From positions 546,586-610,585 of the forward strand of contig JAIOKI010000007.1 of the NCBI GenBank assembly GCA_028335825.1: 64,000 nucleotides of DNA, read 5' to 3'. The first letter of the stretch is position 1; each line of letters starts with the position of its first letter. This DNA is from Nosema muscidifuracis. Lineage: Eukaryota; Microsporidia; Nosematidae. Positions 56,251 through 64,000 of this stretch are shown here, piece by piece. Made by a program: the position numbers and the translations under genes. The notes beneath the pieces were generated by a model. It was given only the letters and a program-made list of their open reading frames with translations. It had not been told where the DNA came from and did not search any database.

Positions 56251-56936
56251 ATGAATTTTATTTTTTTTGCAAGTGTTTTATCAATTAAAGATAATTGGAT
56301 GGAATTTGATATATTTGGAAAATTTTTAGATAACACTGATGATATTATCTTAGATACTTTTGGCTTTTATAGGTTTGATTTATTTGATGGAGTTAGTTTA
56401 GTAGAAGAAATCGAACTGAATACCCAAGAATTATTTGAAGATAATATGTTATATCTATCAGAAAGATTTAAATATTCTGGTATACAGAGAGAATATTATA
56501 TTAAATCTAATGGATGTATATGTTTTCTGCATTATTTTTTAATAGCAAATTGTTTGATCCAAGTAGAAAACATCTGATTGAGTTAGCTAGCAAACTAAAC
56601 ATTATTATTCGATCTACTGATAATAAAAAAAAAGAGATTTTGGATAAATGTAAACCTTTTGATACTTATGGAGATATCTGTGGAAATTTCAATTTTACTA
56701 ATGAAAAATCTATCTTACACGTTCTATTAAAATCATATAGGTATGATGGCACAGATAGAAAAGAATATATGTCTGTTTTTAAGAAAGCTTTAATATATTT
56801 GCTTGAAAAAATACGTAAAGATAAATATTCCAGAAGTAGTTTTGAAGATTTTAATAACATGAATATTGAAAATTTTTATGATGTTAACTATGAAATATCT
56901 AATAATTTTAAAATTATAAATGATGAGATTTCATAA
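56251..56936 (+). pseudogene. Helical protein gene split by one frameshift
   Basis: The ATG follows TTTTACCTT, the C-rich start signal. The first frame (MNFIFFASVLSIKDNWMEFD...) stops at 56577. Coding-like sequence continues from about 56520 in another frame (FFNSKLFDPSRKHLIELASK...) to 56936. One indel between about 56515 and 56560, near a T6 run, joins them into a gene of about 228 codons. A short hydrophobic N-terminus could be a weak signal peptide. Two cysteines (GDICGN and DKC) lie in the second part. Family unknown; pseudogene or sequencing indel undecided. Confidence 0.6.
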
Positions 56937-57629
56937 TTTTGTCTATTTACAATTTTAGAAGATAAATTTAAGAAATATTATATGTTAACTAATAAATTTT
57001 ATTAACTATTATTCATTTATTTTACTTTATTAAATATACTTATAAAATTTATATTGCATTAATTTTTACTTTATTAATTTCCATAAGAATAAATAGACTA
57101 TCATTAATTCAATAATCTTTTAAATATTACAGTAATAATAAGAATATCAACAAAGGTATATTTTTACACATATTAAGTTTATAAATTTAATCTTACTAGA
57201 AATTTATATATTATAATTATTTTTTAGAAACAATTACTTTGTATTAATAATATTATATAAGATAACTGAAAAGTAGCTTCTTAATTTGATGTCTATATAT
57301 AATTTTTAAAATGACTTTACTGAGAATTCAAAGAGAAATATACAATAAAAAGAAGAACCAATGCAAAAAGGATAAAAGTTTATTTATACATAATATTGAG
57401 ATTTATATATCATAGAAAAAAATAAATACAAGGAATAAAAATGTAACTAATATATTGTATCTTTTTTTTTTAAAATCGTTATTCCATATAGAAAGATTGT
57501 ATCTTGAAAGACTATAAAATAGTCATAAAATATCTTTTATCGGATTCAATTCATAAGACCATAAATTTACAAGCTATAAGTATTGAAATAGTAAGTATAT
57601 AAAATGATTATGAATATAAAGACTAAGTA
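56937..57629. other. Intergenic with a 34-codon open frame
   Basis: AT-rich spacer. At 57311-57415 (+) an ATG-started frame (MTLLRIQREIYNKKKNQCKK...) is coding-like but short and without a C-rich motif. Confidence 0.3.
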
Positions 57630-57760
57630 TAAATAATGGATTTTATGAAATTGAAGAAATGAAACACATCAATAAATTATATAACTTGATAAATATGATA
57701 AAACATTTAAAAGTCGAAGATGGTGACCTTTTATAAAGACATTTATTTTTACATAAATAA
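57630..57760 (+). pseudogene. Short gene relic
   Basis: The plus strand reads LSINNGFYEIEEMKHINKLY...HLKVEDGDLL before a TAA, then a stop-rich tail. Coding-like, with no credible start. Likely a fragment of a dead gene. Confidence 0.35.
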
Positions 57761-57869
57761 TATTATTGATAAATACGACAGAATCTTGTAGGGATGAAAA
57801 ATAAAGATTTATAAAAATAATTTGGACATAATAATTCACATGATATTAATTTTTTTATTCGATACAAAA

Positions 57870-58240
57870 AATTTAGAACGTATCATTAGAGTAGTAGGTC
57901 TAATAAAAATATTATTCTTTATATTATCTTGTAATCCTAAAATTAGTAAAATAATAAATAATAAAGCTGAGATTATTGACAGAAATATCATAGAATAAAA
58001 TATATACTGCTGATAGACTATTGTTCATAATTTCAGAATCAATAAACTTGTAGTAATTTTCAATATGATTTGAATTTCTTTTTATACTTTCTTCATATTA
58101 AATTCTATACACCGAAGTTAGTTCATACATCCATCTCTTAAATCATAAACTTTACATAATATATTGACGAAATCTTCATAAATAGCAAAAAGTTTTATTA
58201 AAACATTATTAATAATTTGTTATTCATATCAGTATGTATT
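57870..58240 (-). pseudogene. Decayed fourth member of the 12-cysteine family
   Basis: Near 58090-58190 the minus strand reads KLFAIYEDFVNILC-KVYDLRDGC, then five codons (one a stop), then C-IEF. This reproduces the family signature C-x2-Y-[ED]-L-[RK]-x-x-C-x5-C of the genes at 7010, 8279 and 14346 with exact spacing. Further downstream in the same orientation a 25-residue hydrophobic piece (IFYSMIFLSIISALLFIILL) sits where the C-terminal anchor belongs. Stops and frame changes make it clearly dead. The N-terminal half cannot be recognised in 58300-58640. Confidence 0.55.
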
Positions 58241-60087
58241 AATTTATATCTTGAAGTTTTTAAAAATCAAAGAAAAATTAAAATATTCGTTATCGAACCA
58301 TAAAAAAACAATATCATATATACCACATTGATAATCGATTTTATATTTCCTATACATTCAATTTCATCGTGATTTAGTATAATTTATGAAAGTCATTAAA
58401 ACATTTATGAGATAATAATAACTCATATTTTGTTATCAGATAATTTTAATATATTATAAAATATGTAATGATTGTATCTTTTTTAATATCACTTTGTCGT
58501 AAACATAGAATTATTAATCAGTGTTAGACTTTTATAAGTTAAGTGTATTTAGTAAAAAAATAAATACTAATATTGAACATCATAACAACAGAATTTTTGT
58601 ATAGATTTAATGTATGTGAATTATTAATATCATAGAAAAATCAATGATATATTATTGCTTTATGTTTTTAAATCTATTTTGATGTTAAAAATGAGAAAAT
58701 ATATATTTTCGTATCTATTGCAAAAAAATTATTTATTTCTCATCAGTGAAATATTTTCGATGTATTGATATACCCCTAAACAATATAAAAAATAAACTAT
58801 TTATATCATTTATAGATAAAAATAATAAGAAGTATTAAGTACTACATTTTACATTTATTTTACTAGCATTTGTTAATGTGATTGATTATTATTTAGATAA
58901 TTCAATTTTTCATTATTAACATGATAATATCCATAGACTTATGACAATCATATAAAAATTTATCATATTTGTTAAATTGTTTTTTTTTAAATATCTGTAT
59001 TGTAAAACATTCTTATGAAATTATATTTTATTAAAACTTTTACATAGTGTTAATTGAGATGTTTGTCATATTATAAGAATTGTATTGATGATTTGTTCTA
59101 AACATTGTTAATATATTATAATATCTAGAAAATAATTAGAATTAATAAATATATGAATATCATTCTAGAGAAGAAATTAAGAGATATAAATACACACATG
59201 TTTTCTTTAGAAAAATAAAATATATTGATTAGAAAGATGATTATAAATTTACAATGATCTTTAGACTGTTAATATTAAAGAGAAATGAAAATATATATTT
59301 TATAATGATACGTTTAATTTCTTACTTAAAAATCAATGTATCATATCTCGTCTATTTTTACAACTCACATGAATTATATTGTGAATAGTTAATAATTTAT
59401 ATTTATAAATTCTATATTCATTGATGGTATTAAAACAAGAGATTATATTAATCTTATAAAATAGCATTCTAATAATTATCATAATTTACTTTGATTATAA
59501 AAATACATTATTAATAACTAGGGGTCAAAATTATATCACAATGAGCATAAGAAGTAAATTAATAATAAATTTAATATATTGTAGATAATTGAGAAATATT
59601 TGTTATTTACACATGAAAATTTTATTGTTTGATTTAAAAATAAATTAAAAATTTAAATAAATTATTTAGCACTATAAAAAGACTAAATGTGTATGAAATA
59701 TATTTAGAAACTAATAATGATTTTGAATTTAATTAAATACTAAAGATTTTAAATTAAGATATTTTTTACAATAATTACTTTTATAGATATGGATATAAAT
59801 CAATTAATCAGATCTTTGATTCAATAAAAAAATTAAATTATATGTTTATGTAAAAACACTGAGTTTAAATTAATAATTTAAATATATGTCTTTGCAAACA
59901 TTATTATATATACTATCATACAAAAAAATATCAAGTTTAAAAAATTAATTAAAAGATAATTTAATTTAGATAAACACAAAATGAAATAATATATAATAAA
60001 ATCTAAGAAATTAAAATTATTTATTTGAATTATGATTATGTCAAATTTAATTTGTTTTATGTTAAATAATAAATTTTTTTAACCTTA
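58241..60087. other. Intergenic, no gene seen
   Basis: Very AT-rich 1.8 kb; the first 400 bp probably held the N-terminal half of the dead 12-cysteine gene. No other frame, repeat or RNA gene recognised. Confidence 0.4.
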
Positions 60088-60828
60088 ATGAATATCATTT
60101 GTATTTTATTTACAACTATATTTACTGCTGATCTTAAAAAGACAAAAAATACAATTTTAAAATCTGATTCTATTTTATTAAAAGATATCACCGATTTTTA
60201 TATTGAAGGAATGAATAAAGAAGGATTTAAAAATGCTCCTATATTATTAATTGATTATAAATATACACAATATACTAAAATTATTGAAGAATTATAAGTA
60301 GAATTTAAAAAATCACCTTAAAAGATTTGCCAACAGGTTTTAATATAAAAGCTTTAATAGAATCACATCCCTGTCCTCTATCACGTAAATGTAAAGATGC
60401 TATGTTCTACTATAAAACGACACCAAATAGTGTTTTAATAAAGGGTGGAGATAAAAATATAAACTCACTAACGAATAAATTTTGATTTGAATAATGTAAT
60501 TTACACTTAAAGTAAAATTTGAATGAAATATTATTAATGTTGTAGACCAAAATTTTACTTGATTTCTTTCTAATTTTAACGTTTAATTATTTTCAGAATA
60601 CTTAACTAGATGTTAAACTCTATTATAGTAAACATATAAAATAAATATAAAATATTTTATATAGAAATTTTAAAGAATGTATATTGACTAGTTCTAATTA
60701 AAAACTTTGACGTAGAAAAACTTCTTGACGATAAATTTACAAATTTCTTATAAATTGATATGATAAATATTACAAGATGTGAAGGTTTAAATGTTTCTTC
60801 TGTAGAATTAAATATGACAAGATCATAA
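60088..60828 (+). pseudogene. Broken secreted-protein gene
   Basis: TTTTTAACCTTAATG opens a frame with a signal peptide (MNIICILFTTIFTA) that stops at 60297. In another frame 60318-60485 is clean and coding-like (TLKDLPTGFNIKALIESHPC...RKCKDAMFYYKTTPNSV). 60643-60828 continues in a third piece (VLIKNFDVEKLLDDKFTNFL...MINITRCEGLNVSSVELN) with two in-frame stops. At least one frameshift and several stops. The C-rich start motif survives, so the locus may still be transcribed. Family unknown. Confidence 0.55.
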
Positions 60829-61309
60829 AATCTTTTGAAAAATTAAGTTATATCTTACATAGAATACTGAACAAATAAAATATTGTATCAATTGATAAAC
60901 CATTTAAATCGAAATATATATTCATTCCAGAATCTTATTAATACTTTATAAAAAATTTCTCTTGACTAGGAAGAAAAAGACATCGATAGCATTTAGATTG
61001 AAAATTAGTTAAATTAAAATACTAAACACAAAGATTACTTATATAATTATTTTTTCATTCATGAAGAATTTTGTTATGATTTGACGTATGGATATTTTAA
61101 ATAATCACAAATATTAAATTAGCATTGACAGACAGATAATTTATTTAATATTGGTCTTATATTACTCTGTTGTGAATATTGAAATAATAAAATATGTAAG
61201 AATAAATAAATTATAAATAATAGATAAAAGTTAGTGATTATGATTATTATATAATTAGTTTCATTTATATAAATTTTATGTTATTTTCTAAAATAAATTT
61301 TTAATCATA
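60829..61309. other. Intergenic, no gene seen
   Basis: AT-rich spacer with worn coding-like scraps at 60830-61020 that may be the tail of the preceding relic. Confidence 0.35.
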
Positions 61310-61312
61310 CCC
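61310..61312 (+). promoter_or_regulatory. CCC start motif for the interrupted gene at 61314
   Basis: CATACCCTATG places the motif one base before an ATG in frame with the downstream membrane-protein frame. Confidence 0.5.
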
Positions 61313-61313
61313 T

Positions 61314-61715
61314 ATGATATCATTTCTTGTACTACTTAACATACTAAATAAAGCATACTGAACAAACAGAACGTCAGAACAAGAATATGAAAATACAGTG
61401 CACACGAAATATAACTTATCTGAAAACATTTTAGATCCTTATATCACTATAAAGCATGTATCAGAACTTGATCAAAATATCTTGCTTGATCATTTTACAG
61501 TTATTTTGTGTTTTTTTATTTCGTTTATTTTTTTAATATTTGCTAGGATTATATTGTTTGTTTATGAAGGTCGTGATACTCCCAGAGTAATATGCTATAT
61601 CTTTTACATACTATTAGTTCTTGTACTCCTACTACCTACTGTGGGTGTAATATTAGAATATTATTTTTATAATTTGAATCAGGAATTATGGATTTCTTTC
61701 AATAAATTATTTTAA
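61314..61715 (+). pseudogene. Membrane protein gene with a single in-frame TGA
   Basis: An ATG directly after CCC starts MISFLVLLNILNKAY, a plausible signal peptide or short hydrophobic N-terminus. It meets TGA at 61359-61361, and then continues in the same frame without further stops to 61715. The downstream part (TNRTSEQEYENTVHTKYNLS...) has no methionine at all, so it cannot start on its own. It carries two membrane spans (FTVILCFFISFIFLIFARII and the hydrophobic stretch around ILLVLVLLLPTVGVIL) separated by YEGRDTPR. One stop in 134 codons suggests a very young pseudogene, a sequencing error, or stop read-through. It is the last gene before the telomere. Confidence 0.6.
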
Positions 61716-61829
61716 ATTAATTACATGATTTTATATAAAAAAATTCATGTCTCAAATCAAATAAAAAAATTTGATAATTTGACAGATTTTAATAGTCTAA
61801 AAACACTGATAATTAGTTTTTCCTTGTGA

Positions 61830-62042
61830 AACGTAAATTATAACGTAAGAAAAAAAATATCACAAAAAACATATTACAGAACTCAAAAAATAGCATCATC
61901 TAAGTATTGGTACCTTAATCAAAGTCAACAGCAGAATATCAAACCCTATGCATTGAAGTATTACTTGCATTAGGACTGTGAAAAAGTGTGTAAATTATAT
62001 ACTTCAATATATTATTTTGATATTATATTAATTACTACATAG
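61830..62042 (+). pseudogene. 71-codon gene relic with one in-frame TAG
   Basis: Less AT-rich than its surroundings. One frame is open from 61830 to a TAG at 62040 with a single internal TAG. It contains YYRTQKIASSKYWYLNQSQQ and, after the stop, CEKVCKLYTSIYYF. No start. Subtelomeric position; product unknown, and a mobile-element origin cannot be excluded. 62043-62622 is AT-rich subtelomeric spacer. Confidence 0.4.
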
Positions 62043-62622
62043 TACAAAATTGAAAATTTATGAAAAAAAATTCTTGAATTTAAATAAATATAAATACTTC
62101 AATATTGTTAAAATTAGACTGTATATTCTCTTGCTCTTTCAATCATATTTTTAGTGTGGTCTGATCAAGAAAAGACGAAATTGTATTTATTTCTAAGATA
62201 TTTAAAAGTCATAAATAATTCCAGATGGATAATTTAATCACGTATATTAAATTGGTAAAAATAAAATAGAAAAAAGAAGTTATACATTTCGAGATGATGT
62301 TTAAAAGTTCACCAAATTAATCCAGATTTATATTATTATTAATTAAATAAAATATCTAATATTATATTAAATATATTTTTTATTTATTTCTTATATATAT
62401 TTCTTCCTGACAGAATTATCATTTGACATCAATATATTTAATGTCATTTACTCATCTTCTTCTGTATAAAAAAAATTGAATAATAATCGAAATAAATATT
62501 TATTATGTCTAAATTTAAAAATTATATTTTGTAATTTTTTCTTAGAAATATCTATAATTGTTCTGAGAAGACACGTCATCTAAAAATATTTTATTTTCTA
62601 GATAATTAAATATTGTGAAATA

Positions 62623-64000
62623 TTAGGTTAGGTAGGTAGGTTAGGGTTAGGTAGGTAGGTAGGTAGGTAGGTAGGTAGGTAGGTAGGTAGGTAGGTAGGT
62701 AGGTAGGTTAGGTAGGTAGGTTAGGTAGGTTAGGTTAGGTAGGTTAGGTAGGTTAGGTAGGTTAGGTAGGTTAGGTAGGTAGGTAGGTAGGTAGGTTAGG
62801 TAGGTTAGGTAGGTAGGTAGGTAGGTAGGTAGGTAGGTAGGTAGGTAGGTAGGTTAGGTAGGTAGGTTAGGTAGGTTAGGTAGGTAGGTTAGGTAGGTTA
62901 GGTTAGGTAGGTAGGTAGGTAGGTAGGTAGGTAGGTAGGTAGGTAGGTAGGTTAGGTAGGTTAGGTAGGTAGGTAGGTTAGGTAGGTAGGTAGGTAGGTA
63001 GGTAGGTTAGGTAGGTTAGGTAGGTAGGTAGGTAGGTAGGTAGGTAGGTAGGTTAGGTAGGTAGGTAGGTTAGGTTAGGTAGGTTAGGTAGGTTAGGTAG
63101 GTAGGTTAGGTAGGTTAGGTAGGTAGGTAGGTTAGGTAGGTAGGTAGGTAGGTAGGTTAGGTAGGTAGGTAGGTTAGGTAGGTAGGTTAGGGTAGGTTAG
63201 GTAGGTTAGGTAGGTTAGGTAGGTAGGTTAGGTAGGTAGGTAGGTAGGTTAGGTAGGTAGGTAGGTAGGTAGGTAGGTTAGGTAGGTAGGTTAGGTAGGT
63301 TAGGTAGGTTAGGTAGGTAGGTAGGTAGGTTAGGTAGGTAGGTAGGTAGGTAGGTAGGTAGGTTAGGTAGGTTAGGTAGGTAGGTAGGTAGGTTAGGTAG
63401 GTTAGGTAGGTAGGTTAGGTAGGTTAGGTAGGTTAGGTAGGTTAGGTAGGTTAGGTAGGTTAGGTAGGTTAGGTAGGTTAGGTAGGTTAGGTAGGTTAGT
63501 AGGTTAGGTAGGTTAGGTAGGTTAGGTAGGTAGGTTAGGTAGGTAGGTAGGTAGGTAGGTTAGGTAGGTAGGTAGGTAGGTAGGTAGGTAGGTAGGTAGG
63601 TAGGTAGGTAGGTTAGGTAGGTAGGTAGGTAGGTTAGGTAGGTAGGTTAGGTAGGTAGGGTTAGGTAGGTAGGTAGGTAGGTAGGTAGGTAGGTAGGTAG
63701 GTAGGTAGGTAGGTAGGTAGGTAGGTAGGTAGGTAGGTTAGGTAGGTAGGTTAGGTAGGTTAGGTAGGTTAGGTAGGTAGGTTAGGTAGGTAGGTAGGTA
63801 GGTAGGTAGGTAGGTAGGTAGGTTAGGTAGGTTAGGTAGGTTAGGTAGGTTAGGTAGGTTAGGTAGGTAGGTTAGGTAGGTAGGTTAGGTAGGTTAGGTA
63901 GGTAGGTTAGGTAGGTTAGGTAGGTTAGGTAGGTAGGTAGGTTAGGTAGGTTAGGTAGGTTAGGTAGGTTAGGTAGGTAGGTTAGGTAGGTTAGGTAGGT
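62623..64000 (+). repeat. Telomeric array of mixed TAGG and TTAGG units
   Basis: At least 1378 bp of uninterrupted G-rich repeat running to the window end, with the G-strand 5'-to-3' toward the edge as expected for a right chromosome end. Units are mainly TAGG (4 bp) interspersed with TTAGG (5 bp) in irregular order. TTAGGG variants occur near 62642, 63188 and 63658, and a GTTAGTAGG variant at about 63496. TTAGG is the telomere repeat reported for other microsporidia; the abundance of TAGG is the oddity. The array could also be an internal telomere-like tract if the assembly continues. Confidence 0.9.

Noticed and set aside
62623-64000. CRISPR-like or other regular repeat array
   Set aside because: Units are 4-5 bp with no spacers; it is telomeric.

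Overview
The window looks like one end of a microsporidian chromosome. It is extremely AT-rich, shows no introns or rRNA, and no tRNA that I could find. It encodes a fungal-type chitin synthase and reduced core proteins (an RNase P/MRP Rpp30-like subunit, a Tom1/HUWE1-type HECT ligase, a Bem46-like hydrolase). Many proteins are secreted or membrane-anchored lineage orphans. Nearly every convincing start codon has a CC/CCC (once GGG) motif a few bases upstream, the signal known from microsporidia. The last 1.4 kb is an irregular TAGG/TTAGG array with the G-rich strand running off the right edge, so the right end is a telomere. A Nosema/Vairimorpha-like species would fit, but I cannot fix the genus.

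Layout. 0-6 kb: a secreted ricin-B-like protein, a 29-bp minisatellite, a 68-aa membrane protein and chitin synthase. 7-15 kb: three paralogues of a 12-cysteine membrane protein family (two head to head), a retroelement fossil with an LTR, and a secreted protein. 16-24 kb: small secreted or anchored proteins, the Rpp30-like subunit, and a secreted protein with a half-RING at its end. 24-33 kb: almost gene-free, holding one 77-aa membrane protein and several decayed genes. 33-35 kb: a membrane-anchored HECT ligase. 36-46 kb: a 2.5-kb segmental duplication carrying two copies of a secreted-protein gene, each with one frameshift, flanking a 542-aa secreted protein; each copy also carries an old LTR. 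47-51 kb: the Bem46-like hydrolase and a polytopic J-like protein without HPD. 51-62.6 kb: a gene graveyard with two or three frame-disrupted secreted or membrane genes, then the telomere.

The most notable signal is the 12-cysteine family. Three complete members share WRD, PKC, CxCx3C and CxxYELxxxCx5C motifs, a C-terminal membrane anchor, and a conserved R-x-x-R-S site between the cysteine domain and the membrane. A decayed fourth copy lies at about 58 kb on the minus strand. The second notable signal is the high load of host-gene relics. Many 'empty' stretches contain 40-135-codon coding-like frames with only one to three stops, so the low gene density reflects gene death rather than pure spacer. 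All statements on function rest on motif reading by eye; no database search was possible.
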